DNA of 64,000 bases from Pseudolysinimonas kribbensis (GCF_030161895.1 NZ_BSVB01000001.1:3286001-3350000), one strand, 5' to 3'. Positions 8,782 through 18,419 are shown, counted from the first letter of the stretch. Notes: generated by a model from the letters alone, not told the origin. Translations and numbers: made by a program.

Positions 8782-10238
8782 CCACCAGCACGACCACCAG
8801 GCCCGCCGCGACCACCGGGACGGCCCCTGTCGAGCCGCCCGGCTCGTGGTTTGCGAACCCGAAGCTGACCGCGCTGACACCGTTGACCGTTGAGCCCTCG
8901 GGCCGGGTATTCGGGCATCTAGCGAGCTGGAAGGAATGCCACGTCGAGAGCGCGACCCTGGGCCGCCAGTGCGTCACGGCTCCGCGCAGCCGGACCAGCT
9001 ACAGCAGGTTCATGCTCGGCGCCGTTCGGACTGCAGAGGGCGACACCATCGCGACCGGGCCGATCATCCTCGACACGAGCCACGCCGATCCCGCGTTCGA
9101 TCAGCTCTCCGCGATGCGCCATTACTCCGACACCGGGCACGCGGTCGCGGACGTTCGCATCGGGGAGGACCACCACGGTATCTGGGTGGCCGGAGCGCTC
9201 CGCCCGAGCACGACGCCCGAACAGGTGCGGACCCTCAGGGCCAGCCCGCTCTCGGGGGACTGGCGTTCGCACCAGGGGTCGCTCGAACTCGTCGCCGCGC
9301 TGGCCGTGTCGTCGCCCGGGTTCGCGATCGAGCGCCCGCGAGCCCTTATCGCCTCCGCGGGAGTCATGCGCTCGGCGGTAGGGATCGGCGCGGTCGCTCA
9401 GCGCCGCTCGGTCGTCAACGACCCGGGCCTTTTCGAGCTGGCGGCGATGCGGGTGAAGGTCGAGGGGGTGCGCCGCACGCTCTCCGCCCCGTCCGCGGAC
9501 GAGCTGCGCGAGCAGCGGTTCGCTGCGCTTGACGAGCACCGCCGCCGTGAGGCGAGCGAGCGGTCGCTCATCTCGTCCATGTCGCTCCCGAGCGCGCTCG
9601 TGCAGGACTGGGCCGGTCCAGTCGCGTTCGAGGACGAGTCGACCGGGGACGGGCGCCGCATCGCGACGGGGGCGCTTCGTCAGGGCGGCTACCCGACTTT
9701 GCGGTGGGCGCCGATCGACAACGGTGGCCACGACGGGGCGCTGGCGGTCGGGCGCGTCGAGACCCTGAGCCGCCGTCCGGGCGGGGTGATCTGGGCGACG
9801 GGGACGCTCGACCTCGGTAGTGCCGAGGGCCGCGAGGTCGCCCGTCAGATCGCCGCGGGCGTCGCCGGCGGGGTGTCCGTCGACCTGGACGACCCGACGA
9901 CGGCGCTCGCCAGGGGTGAGGACGGGGGAGACCTGGCTGTGACCAGCGACGCCCGCGTCCGAGGCATCACGCTCGTTCAGATTCCTGCGTTCGACCGCGC
10001 GCGGATCGCGCTCGTCGGGCCGCCGCGCCCCGGCTCGGAGCCGGACCCGGAGGACGACGCGGGGGAGCCGGACCCTAACGACTGCGGGTGCGAGCCCGCT
10101 TCCGAGGCGCCCCTGCTCACGACCGCCTCCGGCGACCTGCCTGACCTCAGCGACACGGCTCGGTTCCCGGGCCTCGACAGCTACCCCGGCCTGGGCGAGT
10201 CGCCCATGCCGACCAATCGCAAGGACACCAGCTCGTGA
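8778..10238 (+). CDS. Phage capsid maturation protease-like protein
   Basis: 486 residues from ATG 8778. The N-terminal half matches the actinophage capsid maturation protease pattern: WFANPKLTALTPLTVEPSGR, VFGHLASWKECH, a paired QCVTAP, then MRHYSDTGHAVADVRIGED, GIWVAGALRP and SGDWRSHQGSLELVAALAV. These proteases trim scaffold and capsid proteins during head assembly. The C-terminal half is less conserved and may be a linker or scaffold-like region. No major capsid gene follows, so in this element it may act on a helper phage's capsid or be a remnant. Its end overlaps the next gene's GTG. Confidence 0.75.
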   Translation: MTTSTTTRPAATTGTAPVEPPGSWFANPKLTALTPLTVEPSGRVFGHLASWKECHVESATLGRQCVTAPRSRTSYSRFMLGAVRTAEGDTIATGPIILDTSHADPAFDQLSAMRHYSDTGHAVADVRIGEDHHGIWVAGALRPSTTPEQVRTLRASPLSGDWRSHQGSLELVAALAVSSPGFAIERPRALIASAGVMRSAVGIGAVAQRRSVVNDPGLFELAAMRVKVEGVRRTLSAPSADELREQRFAALDEHRRREASERSLISSMSLPSALVQDWAGPVAFEDESTGDGRRIATGALRQGGYPTLRWAPIDNGGHDGALAVGRVETLSRRPGGVIWATGTLDLGSAEGREVARQIAAGVAGGVSVDLDDPTTALARGEDGGDLAVTSDARVRGITLVQIPAFDRARIALVGPPRPGSEPDPEDDAGEPDPNDCGCEPASEAPLLTTASGDLPDLSDTARFPGLDSYPGLGESPMPTNRKDTSS

Positions 10239-11856
10239 CGACCACTCTCGACCGGCGCAACAAGGCGCCCCGTATCCGACTTCCGCGCGACGGGTCCGCC
10301 GCCGAGCTGGGCGCCGACGCGCTCGCCTGCCGCTCGTGCGGAAACCGGGTCGAGCACCCCCACCCGGCCAGGACGGAGGCGCTGCCCGTATGGCCGCGGG
10401 TGTCGCCCGCGTTCGACGCGATGGGCGGCGGCGCTCGGGTCGCGATGGAGGTCGCGTTGACCCGCTGCGAGAAGTGCGACGCACGCCGCGACCGCGCCCG
10501 GGCTCTCGTGCTCGTGCACGGGCTCGGCTCGATTCCTGGCACGGGCGAGATCGAGGTCGAGCGCGTTGACGCTGCGCTGGCCGGTCTCGACGTGCTCGGC
10601 ATCGAGGGCGACGACACCGCTCGGTTCACCCGTTCACCGAGCGACGTGCGATCACTGGTCGAGGCCATGGCGCCGTGCGGCGCGAGCTGCTCGTGGAGCC
10701 TGCACCTCGGAACCGGGGGCGACCCGCGCACCGCCAGTGCGACGCGCTGGGGCGCGGTGCCTGCCGATCTCGCTCGGGATACCGCCGATGCGTTCCAGGT
10801 GTTCTGGCGGTACTCGATGGAGACCGAGACGCCCTGCGCGCCCCCGAGCTGGACGGCGCGCCGCGGGCGTGCCTCTTGTGCGGCGTCGGCACGCTGCGCG
10901 TCAAGCCCAGCGACGCGGTGAAGGCGTGGGGCTCTCCGGTGCGCGTGGTCCCGGGTGAGCTGGGAGGGCAGCCGCGACCCGAGCCCGTTTTTGGTTACGT
11001 GTGCCCGACCGATCGCCGGGTCGTCGCGGAGGTCGGTGCGGTGGGGCACCCCGCCGTCGAGCGAGCTATCCTGGCGCACCTCGGATGGTCCCTCAATGGT
11101 CGCACCTACGTCGAGCCGTTGGGCCAGGCGTGGGTCGCGCTCCGCGGCGCCGAGCCGAACGCGCTGCCGTGGCAGCACCTCCGACGCGGGCGCATCGAGG
11201 CGCGGCTGGCGCGCACGGTCGGCGCCCACAAGCCGGGCAAGGTTCTCGGTGGTCGCGTGGATCTCACCGAGGTCGAGGCCGCCGTGCTCAGGCTGTGTCG
11301 CGAGTACGGCGTCGCCCGTCTGCGCTTCGACCGGATGCAGGCCGAGCAGATGGTCGGCAACCTAACCCGGGAGGGCGTCCGCGTCCGCGAGTTCGTCTTC
11401 TCGGCGGCGGGGGCCAGCAAGCTCGCCCGCGGGCTATTCGTGGCGCTCAGAGACCGAGCGGTCGAGCTGCCCGATGACGACGAGCTGCGATCCGAGGCGC
11501 AGACCGTCCGAATGATCGAGACCGGACCGGGCCTCGTGAAGATGAGCAACCCGGCGGGCACACACGACGACGTGCTGACGGCGGTAGGCATGGTCGTGGC
11601 CGACCTGACCGAGCAGCCCGACCTCAGCGGCGGGGGAGTGTCGGACCCGTCGAGGGTCAGCATTGCTGCTCGGGCGCGGGCCAGCGGGGTCGGGCCAGTC
11701 GGTCAGCGCCTGCTGTCCCCGGCCTACGCCCTCGGGGGCTCCCGGGGCACCCTGGCGGCTATCGCGCAGGCGCAGCGCGGCCAGACGCCCGCCCAGCGCG
11801 CGCACGGCATCGGTCTGCCAGTCGAGGGGACGGCGAACGACCCGAACAGGCGTTAG
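10235..11856 (+). CDS. Zinc-ribbon protein fused to a terminase-type nuclease end (frameshifted)
   Basis: GTG 10235. Restoring one C in CCCCC 10841-10845 joins two frames into about 540 residues. The N-terminal half has CRSCGNRV and CEKCDARRD, then CLLCGVGTLRVKP with a later VCPTDR, suggesting two zinc-binding units. The C-terminal part matches the later half of the large-terminase nuclease: VDLTEVEAAVLRLCREYGV, RLRFDRMQAEQMVGNL, the VFSAAGASKLARGLFVAL helix, RDRAVELPDDDEL and GTHDDVLTAVGMVVADL with its catalytic-type Asp pair. No Walker A ATPase domain and no clear first nuclease Asp were seen. It may be a packaging accessory nuclease or a decayed, rearranged TerL. Confidence 0.6.
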
Positions 11857-14573
11857 GTCCTGGCCCGATGTTGCTCGGTCTGCCGGTTCAGGTCGAGCAG
11901 GTATTGCACCCGATCCGAGGCATTCGAGAAGCCGGGAGCGGGAGGGTTATACATCCCGTCAACGTAGGCATCCAGAACGTTGTGAGCGCTACGGAGATCA
12001 GCGGGCATAACAACGTCGTCGTAGAGATCGGCGAGACTGTCGGACGCGTATCGATCGCGAACGTCGAGGATGACCTGCGCCAAGTGCTCAAGCGTCGCCC
12101 GCTGCTGGTCGGTCGGGTTCGGGAAAACGAAGTTGTTGTAGACGACATCTTTGGAGTACCGGTAGTCGCTCTTGAGCCGACCGCAGACGGCGCGCATCCA
12201 GTCCATGTGCATGGTGCTGGTGAGGATTCCGAAGTGGTAAAGAGAGGCGTTCGGGATCGCCAGTGAAGAGTTCGAGGTCACGGTCCCGGCCTCGAAGAAG
12301 CCGAGAGGAACGTACAGGCGCCGCGAAGAGGAATGAGCCGGGATCAGGAGGAAGGGCTGGTCTGGGTCCTGAGTCCGCTGGGCGAAGAGGTGCGGGATGT
12401 TGGCAAGCTGCGGTCGAGACGACTTCTCGCGAACTTCCCGAACCTCCCGGACTCGTTCGTACACGGGTGGCACGGCCTTGATTTGGCCGGAACTCACCCC
12501 GTCGAGCCACAGGCAGTAGCGAGGGCGACGGTTGATGAACTCATCGGCTCCCTGGAAGGTGCGAATCCAGGCTGCCGTCTGCGGGTACTCGGCAATCAGC
12601 GCGTCGCGCTCTTCCCGGGTGAGCAGAAGGTGGCCGCCGTCGGCGGCCATGTTCCCAAAGACCATCTTGAGTTCACCGCTGATTTGCTCCTGCCGATTGG
12701 TGACGACGAACTCGCCGCCCGGCACAAGGTATGGACTGATCGACGGCACGAGGTCGAGAACCGGTTCACCCTTGCCGTCCTGGTAGGTGAAGAGTTGCTT
12801 CACCTTTCGTTCGGTGCGTCCGAATCCGACGATCACGCAATGCACCTTGGCGACCCCTCGCGCGTCATTCGTCCAAATGAAGCTGCGGTGCGCGAAGTTG
12901 ATGTGCTCACCGCGGCCAAGGAGGCGCGGCCAGAGGATCCCGGGCTGCTCACCCTGGCTGATCGAACTCGTCGAGACGAGCGCGCATTGGATCGAAGGGT
13001 TCTTGGCCATCACCTCGTCGGCCCGGATGTACCACGCCGCGACGTAGTCGAGGAATCCAGCGTCTTTGACCGCACCGGCGACCGCACGAAGCTCGGCCTT
13101 CTGGACCTTGTCCATAACCCGGGAGCCGAGGAAGGGCGGGTTGCTGAGGATGTAGTCGGTCTTGTCTGCCGGTCGCACGTCCTCCCAGTCGACTGTCAGC
13201 GCGTTCGTGCAGACGATGTGACCGCCCTCGGTAAGAGGGATGCGGGCGTAGTGGGTCCCAAAACGGGCGGACGCTTCCAAGTTCATCTGATGGTCAGTCA
13301 GCCACAGCGCGGTCTGCGCGATGAGAGCGGGGAACTCCAGAATCTCGATGCCACTCATCTGTTCGACGCGAACCTTCAGCAGATCGCCAACATCCGTGAG
13401 CGTGACGTAAGTGCCCATCTGCGCGGAGAGCACCCGATGTTCCAGCCGACGAAGCTCGCGGTAGGTGATCACCAAGAAGTTGCCGCAGCCACAGGCGGGG
13501 TCAATGAAGCCGAGGCCCGCCAACTTGTCGTGGAACGCCGAGAGCTTCGGCTTCGACTCCTTGACCGACTCGAACTCCTCATAGAGTGCGTCGAGGAACA
13601 GCGGCTTGATGACCCGCAGGATGTTTTCCTCGGAGGTGTAGTGCGCTCCAACGTCGTGCCGCGCCTCCTCGTTCATCACGCCCTGAAACATTGAGCCGAA
13701 GATCGCGGGAGAGACCTGCGACCAGTCGGGCGCGCACGTCTGAATCAGCATCATCCGCATCGTCTGGTCGAAGTCGGGCATCCCCGTCACCTCGGAGAAG
13801 AGGCCGCCGTTGATGTAAGGGAATGCCGCAAGGTCTTCGTCGAGCATCGTCGAGCGCTTGTCGATTGGAGTGTTGAGTACCTCGAACAGCTTTCCAAGCC
13901 GAGGCCCAAGGTCGGTCCCGTCTAGCGAGGTCCGATTGCGGATGAACTTCTCAAATGCGCTCGGCTCGAAGATCCGGGCGTCATCGGCGAAGTGGCAGAA
14001 GACCAGTCGGACAAGGAAGAGTTCGAGGTTGTGCCCGACGTAGCCGGAGTCATATAGAAGGTTGTGCAGCTTGGCCATGCGTTCGGCGGCCTCGCGGTTG
14101 ACCGGGCTCTGTTCCTCGACACGGAGGGCTTGTTCGTCGACCAAAAACCCGAACTCTCGGACGTGCTTCGGGAGTTCGGCGAGCGTGAAGGTGCTGACCG
14201 CTCTGGTCTCGGTGTCGTAGAGCTGGAAGGTCTGGAAGTCGCACGCAACGATCCTCAGAGGGAGGTCGTGGTCCGGGATGCCATCGAGGTACCCCAGAGC
14301 CTGGCCTTGTGCAGCGCCCAGATCGCGCCCGGCGCTCTTCTGCTCAACGATTAGCTTCCCCGGCAGGAACATGTCGATGAAGCCGTACTTCTTGCCAGCG
14401 AGCTTCACGGCGTATTCGAAGTACCCGCCTGCCCTGCGCCTGTCGATGTCGAAGAGGGCGAGGAACTCGGTCCAGAAGGACTGCGCCTCGCCCTTCTCGT
14501 AGGACTCCCCGGCCCAATCGGCCGCGAACTTTGCGGCCCGTGCGGTGATCTCGTTCCAGGCCGGTCTTGGCAT
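11853..14573 (-). CDS. MmeI-family type IIL restriction-modification enzyme
   Basis: 906 residues in one open frame, close to MmeI (919). The N-terminal nuclease has D67-x9-E77-x-K79 in FIDMFLPGKLIVEQK, matching MmeI's D70/E80/K82. The adenine methyltransferase part has GAHYTSEENI (309-318), motif I DPACGCGNFL (358-367, Cys where Ser is usual) and NPPF (478-481). The C-terminal third is the likely target-recognition domain. Such enzymes bind an asymmetric 6-7 bp site, methylate one strand and cut about 20 bp away, needing no separate methylase. It lies opposite to the structural genes, with visibly lower GC than its neighbours, as expected for transferred defence cargo. The recognition site cannot be read here. 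Confidence 0.9.
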   Translation of the reverse strand: MPRPAWNEITARAAKFAADWAGESYEKGEAQSFWTEFLALFDIDRRRAGGYFEYAVKLAGKKYGFIDMFLPGKLIVEQKSAGRDLGAAQGQALGYLDGIPDHDLPLRIVACDFQTFQLYDTETRAVSTFTLAELPKHVREFGFLVDEQALRVEEQSPVNREAAERMAKLHNLLYDSGYVGHNLELFLVRLVFCHFADDARIFEPSAFEKFIRNRTSLDGTDLGPRLGKLFEVLNTPIDKRSTMLDEDLAAFPYINGGLFSEVTGMPDFDQTMRMMLIQTCAPDWSQVSPAIFGSMFQGVMNEEARHDVGAHYTSEENILRVIKPLFLDALYEEFESVKESKPKLSAFHDKLAGLGFIDPACGCGNFLVITYRELRRLEHRVLSAQMGTYVTLTDVGDLLKVRVEQMSGIEILEFPALIAQTALWLTDHQMNLEASARFGTHYARIPLTEGGHIVCTNALTVDWEDVRPADKTDYILSNPPFLGSRVMDKVQKAELRAVAGAVKDAGFLDYVAAWYIRADEVMAKNPSIQCALVSTSSISQGEQPGILWPRLLGRGEHINFAHRSFIWTNDARGVAKVHCVIVGFGRTERKVKQLFTYQDGKGEPVLDLVPSISPYLVPGGEFVVTNRQEQISGELKMVFGNMAADGGHLLLTREERDALIAEYPQTAAWIRTFQGADEFINRRPRYCLWLDGVSSGQIKAVPPVYERVREVREVREKSSRPQLANIPHLFAQRTQDPDQPFLLIPAHSSSRRLYVPLGFFEAGTVTSNSSLAIPNASLYHFGILTSTMHMDWMRAVCGRLKSDYRYSKDVVYNNFVFPNPTDQQRATLEHLAQVILDVRDRYASDSLADLYDDVVMPADLRSAHNVLDAYVDGMYNPPAPGFSNASDRVQYLLDLNRQTEQHRART

Positions 14574-14758
14574 GGCACGAATCTATCGGTGCGGACCTGC
14601 ATCGGCGCGCCGCTGCCCAGGTTGTCGGCGGCCCTCGGTACTTTGGGAGCAGTCCCCGGAGCGCTCACGAACCTGAGCCGTCCGGGGCTCTCTCATTTCA
14701 CCAGCGTGGCCGGACGCTCGATCGAGACGGCGGCAACACTGTGGAGTATTTCGCGAGC

Positions 14759-14944
14759 ATGGACCCGGAGCTGCCGAGGCCGTGGCAGCGGGTCTGGCGG
14801 GCTGGGCGCGACGTGACGACCGAGCCCGTGTCGAGTTGGCCGCCGTATCAGCAACGGTACTTCCGGGACGGCTGGCGACCGACGCTCTCCCCCGATGTTC
14901 CCGTCGCCCGCTCGCGCAGCGGTCGCGGATCGCGACACGGGTAG
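14759..14944 (+). CDS. Possible small protein before the cargo module
   Basis: A 61-residue frame from ATG 14759 (MDPELPRPWQRVWRAG) rich in Trp, Tyr and Arg, ending in a basic RSRSGRGSRHG tail. No clear ribosome site and no known family. It lies in the 471-bp gap (14577-15047) between the divergent RM gene and the three-gene module; I see nothing else there except a short GAGCC/GGCTC stem near 14681-14696. Confidence 0.3.
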   Translation: MDPELPRPWQRVWRAGRDVTTEPVSSWPPYQQRYFRDGWRPTLSPDVPVARSRSGRGSRHG

Positions 14945-15047
14945 CGTGTCCACTCCAGTCCTCGCGCGTCCCCCGGTTCAGGGCTCGCGCAGGGGTCCCT
15001 CAGTTCATAGACTCGGGCGACTGCTCCTAGACCCGACGGAGGCGCTA

Positions 15048-15587
15048 GTGATCCCGGTGATACCGGCCGGTCAGGACGTGCTCGACCTCGGGCGGCATCC
15101 GACGACGCTGGCTGAGATCGAGTCCCGGTTCGTGACCGATCCGCAGTTCGCTGCGTCGACCACTCGGGCGAAAATCTGGAGCGACTGGCTCAACGCGACC
15201 GCGTTCCTGCGTTCCGTCGTGCCCGTGTCGGCGGCGTGGATCGGCGGCAGCTTCACCACGACCAAGCTCGACCCCGACGACGTGGACAGCCTCTACATCG
15301 TGGACGACGCGACCCTCGCGCTGGCGAAGGTCGACCCGACCAAGAATCGCGTGCTGGGGCAGTTCGCGGGCGGCAAGCTGGTCAGGGCGGCGACCGGCTT
15401 GCAGGTGGACACCTACCTGTGCGCGTGGCGGCAGGTGGTCGACCCGGCACGCCGAAACGGCCTGGACAAGAGCTACTACGAGGATCGCGGTCATTGGGAC
15501 GACTGGTGGCAGCGGCGCAGAATGGTCTCTAAGACGGCGCCGCTTACGCGAGCCGATGCACTCCGCGACGCGGTTACTTGGAGGTGA
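15048..15587 (+). CDS. Nucleotidyltransferase-fold protein (DUF6932-like)
   Basis: 179 residues from GTG 15048, with GGAG 7 bases upstream. After HPTTLAEIESRFVTDPQFA comes AWIGGSFTTTKLDPDDVDSLYI, which fits the GSF-x-D-x-D active-site strand of minimal nucleotidyltransferases as seen in DUF6932-type proteins. The helical C-terminus (SYYEDRGHWDDWWQRRRMV) is conserved-looking and aromatic. Members of this fold include toxins and phage-defence proteins that add nucleotides to tRNA or antitoxins. It starts a compact operon with the next two genes. The family match is from memory of the motif and needs a profile search. Confidence 0.6.
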   Translation: MIPVIPAGQDVLDLGRHPTTLAEIESRFVTDPQFAASTTRAKIWSDWLNATAFLRSVVPVSAAWIGGSFTTTKLDPDDVDSLYIVDDATLALAKVDPTKNRVLGQFAGGKLVRAATGLQVDTYLCAWRQVVDPARRNGLDKSYYEDRGHWDDWWQRRRMVSKTAPLTRADALRDAVTWR

Positions 15588-15593
15588 TCCTCG

Positions 15594-16784
15594 ATGGCTT
15601 CGCCTGAAGAAATCGAGGCAGCTCTGGCCGCAGCGTCCGCGCCCGAGTGGGAGACGCCGCGCGACCTCAATCGCATCAGCCTCGAGGCGCTGTTCGGCGG
15701 CGGCGCTGGCGCGCGGACGCTCCGCAGCTCCGGCTCGCTCCGGCTGTTCGGGGTGAACGTCACGAATCACTCAGCCCGGCTCGGCTCGACCGCCGACGTG
15801 CTCGCTCAGCTCCAGCGGCTCGTGACCGCGGTGGGTGCAGCCCGTCGCGGCATCCGCAGCACACAGGGACCCCTGCCGGGTGAGCTGGTCACGCTGACCG
15901 CGTTGAAGATCGCCGCGGCGCCCGCGGGTGGGAGTCTCGTGTTTGACCTCCTCCCGGAATCGCTGCCGGAAACGGAGCTGCTGACGGAAGGAAACGTCGC
16001 GATCTTCGACCAGGCTCAGCGGCAGTTCCTCGATGAGTGTTTCGAGGACGCCCTGCGGCTCGTCGGCGCGGCGCACTCGATCGGCCCGGATGCCGATGCC
16101 CAGCCCGAGCAGCGCGCCGTCGAGCGCGCGGCGGAGCGTGCCGCGGTCGAGCCCCTGGACGGCATCGCGATTACGACAAATCTCAGGATCGTCGGATTCG
16201 AATCGGACGAAGAAAGCGCAGCCGCGGTGTTCGAACAGCTCGGCGCGGAGGTGGTCGCCCCCACGACCGAGCAACCGGCGAGCGACCTAGAAGCACTCCT
16301 GCCCGACGAGCTGGAAACCGCCAAGGCGCAGGCGTTCATCGAGCGGGTGCGCGAGGGCGGCCCCCGCCTCGCGACGGCGGTTCGCAAGTTCGCCAAGGCA
16401 ATCGAGTCCGCCGACTTCGACGTGGACCTCGAATGGCGCGAGCCGAACACCGCGACCCGACGCGCGACGTTTACTCAGCACGACGCCAGACTCGTCCGCC
16501 ACCTCGTCGTGTCGCGAGAGTTGGAGGTCGATACGCAAGAGGTGACGGGCCGACTCATCACCCTCAGCGAAAAGACCGCCTGGCAGCTCGCGGTCGGATC
16601 GGACGACGAGACGATCGTGAGGATCGACGCATCGAAGCTGACGAAGGCGGTGCGCGAGGCGTTCCACCTGAATCAGTTGGTGACGATCAAGGCTCGAACG
16701 GTTCAGCGGTCCCTCCCGGGCGGCGGCATCACGACCACGTTTCAGGCCGTCACGGTCACCTCCAACGAGGTCCCGAGCACATGA
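15594..16784 (+). CDS. Unknown protein, partner of the nucleotidyltransferase
   Basis: 396 residues from ATG 15594, six bases after the previous stop. No known domain was recognised. The N-terminal region (residues 30-130) has repeated short strands (LRLFGVNVTNHSARLGS) and helices. A middle Glu/Ala-rich part includes EQRAVERAAERAAVEP. The C-terminal 100 residues look like a small beta-barrel (EVTGRLITLSEKTAWQLAVG, then TIVRIDASKL). Its stop overlaps the next start as ATGA. Tight coupling to a nucleotidyltransferase-fold gene beside an RM enzyme suggests a sensor or antitoxin role, but this is guilt by association only. Confidence 0.6.
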   Translation: MASPEEIEAALAAASAPEWETPRDLNRISLEALFGGGAGARTLRSSGSLRLFGVNVTNHSARLGSTADVLAQLQRLVTAVGAARRGIRSTQGPLPGELVTLTALKIAAAPAGGSLVFDLLPESLPETELLTEGNVAIFDQAQRQFLDECFEDALRLVGAAHSIGPDADAQPEQRAVERAAERAAVEPLDGIAITTNLRIVGFESDEESAAAVFEQLGAEVVAPTTEQPASDLEALLPDELETAKAQAFIERVREGGPRLATAVRKFAKAIESADFDVDLEWREPNTATRRATFTQHDARLVRHLVVSRELEVDTQEVTGRLITLSEKTAWQLAVGSDDETIVRIDASKLTKAVREAFHLNQLVTIKARTVQRSLPGGGITTTFQAVTVTSNEVPST

Positions 16785-17155
16785 CGCGCCCGCTCATTCT
16801 TGTGGGCCTCGTGCCGCTGCTCCTGCTGGCGGGCTGTAGCGCGACGACGCACCCGACCAGCACGCCGACCGTCGATATTGACGCGCTCAACTCCGCCGCA
16901 GCGTCGGTCTTGCCGGAGGCCAGGCTCTTGGAGTACCTATCGCAGCAGCACGCCCTCGGCTCCATCGCGTCGGATCAGGTGGTCGCTGACGCTCACACGA
17001 TCTGCAAGGATCTCGCGGGCGGCATGACCCCGGCGGATGCCTCGGCGGAGGCCCAGAAGCTGGGATACCCGCGACCCTCGATCATGGTCGTCGGCTCCGC
17101 GGTCTACTACTGCAAGGACCAAGCGCCAGCGGTCCTTGCCGCGCACATGCCTTAG
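16781..17155 (+). CDS. Small secreted lipoprotein
   Basis: 124 residues from ATG 16781. A lipoprotein signal (PLILVGLVPLLLLAGC, lipobox LAGC) is followed by a Thr/Pro-rich linker and a small helical domain with two cysteines (HTICKDLAGGMTP and VYYCKDQAP) that may form a disulfide, resembling DUF732-type proteins of actinobacteria. The start overlaps the previous stop, so it is translated with the unknown cargo gene. In a satellite, a surface lipoprotein could act in superinfection exclusion; that is inference. The gene ends against the oppositely oriented integrase gene. Confidence 0.75.
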   Translation: MTRPLILVGLVPLLLLAGCSATTHPTSTPTVDIDALNSAAASVLPEARLLEYLSQQHALGSIASDQVVADAHTICKDLAGGMTPADASAEAQKLGYPRPSIMVVGSAVYYCKDQAPAVLAAHMP

Positions 17156-18335
17156 CCGCTCGTCATGCGCCGGGCCAGCTCGGCAGCCCGGTCGGCGGCG
17201 GCGTGCTGATAGCGGAGCGCGGTGGTCGCGGTCGCGTGCCCCCTCGGTCCTGCAGCTCCCGGGTGGTCGCCCCGGCGATCGCGTACTTCGTCAGGCCGTA
17301 GTGCCGGAGCCCGTGCCACGGCAGATCGTCCCGGCCCGCAGCGGCGCGGGCGGCGTACCACCCGGATCGGTTCAGCTCCGGCTCGCCCATGTGCCCGCCA
17401 TTCTTCGAGGGGAACAGCAGGCCGTCCTCGCCCGGCTCGGCGTAGTCGCGGAGGTGATCGAGCACATCGCTGGTGATCGACGGCGGCAGCGCCACGTCGC
17501 GGATGCCCGCGCGGCTCTTGGGCTTGCCGACCACGAACCCGTCGGAAGTCGTGCGGGTGACTGCTCGCGTGATCCGAATACGGATCAGGTCGTCGTCGTG
17601 GATCAGATCGCGACGGCGCAGCTCGGTCAGCTCCCCGAACCGCAGCCCGCCCCAGGCGGCGATCAGCAGAGCGGCACGGAGCTGGGGCGGCATGTTCGCC
17701 TCGATGATCGCCAGCTCGGCGTCGGTCGGCGGGACCGTCTCGCGGCCCGTCGTCGCGTTCTGGGCGCCGCGGACCTCGACCGGGTTGTTCGCGACCAGCC
17801 CGTCGCGCACGGCGGTCGCCATGACCGATCGGGCGAACCCGTAGGCGCGCGACGCCGTGGTCTTTCGCCCGGAGGCGATCAGCTCGGAATACCAGTCGCG
17901 CACGGTGCTGGCTTTCATGCTCGCGAGAGGGATGTCTGCCAGGGGTTGCAGCACGGTCGCCAGTAGGCGCACGTATTCGTCGCGGGTGCGGTGCCGCAGG
18001 GGCTCGCCTGAGGCGTTCGTGCGGGTGCTGATCCACTTGGTCGCGTAGTCGAGGAACGTCTGCGAGCGGTCGGCCTGGGCCGCGTGAGAGGCCGTCGTCG
18101 TGGCAGGAGTCCACTCGCCCCGGTCGATCGCTACCCGCTGGCTCGCGAGCCACGCGTCGGCGTCGATCTTGGTCGTGAACGTCGAGGGCGCGGAGTGCTT
18201 CAAGCCGTCCGGCCCGACGTACCTGGCGCGGTAGTTGCCCGAGGGCAGGAGCATCACCGAGCCCCACGACTTCCGGGTGGTCGGGACCGTCCTGCCGAGG
18301 GCGTCCGTCGTGGTGGCTTTCGGTCGAGTCGGCAT
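17152..18335 (-). CDS. int: Tyrosine integrase (frameshifted near C-terminus)
   Basis: About 394 residues. The N-terminus has an arm-binding-type domain (GNYRARYVGPDGLKHS), then a SAM-like core-binding domain (TFLDYATKWISTRTN), and the catalytic domain with AAWGGLRFGELTELRRRDL (first Arg), HGLRHYGLT (HxxR), and, after a break, GHATATTALRYQH (His and the Tyr nucleophile). The break is one missing base in CCCCC 17239-17243. The integrase would recombine the 25-bp tRNA core. It points into the element from the right end, next to the arm-type repeats. The stop overlaps the end of the lipoprotein gene. Confidence 0.92.
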
Positions 18336-18349
18336 GCTCAGCTCTCGTC

Positions 18350-18419
18350 GTGGACCTATGTGGACCTAAACCTGTCCATCCGTGCCCATCCTAGGGCAAG
18401 ATACTGGGCCGTGGACCTA
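18350..18419 (+). repeat. Right arm-type repeats, three GTGGACCTA
   Basis: GTGGACCTA at 18350-18358, 18360-18368 and 18411-18419; the first two are 10 bp apart. They match the left-end repeats and lie between the integrase start and attR, as expected for arm sites that also autoregulate int. Confidence 0.6.

Noticed and set aside
5295..18419. GTGGACYTA copies as a CRISPR or plain tandem repeat
   Set aside because: The unit is only 9 bp, spacings are 10-51 bp without spacer-like regularity, and no cas genes are present.
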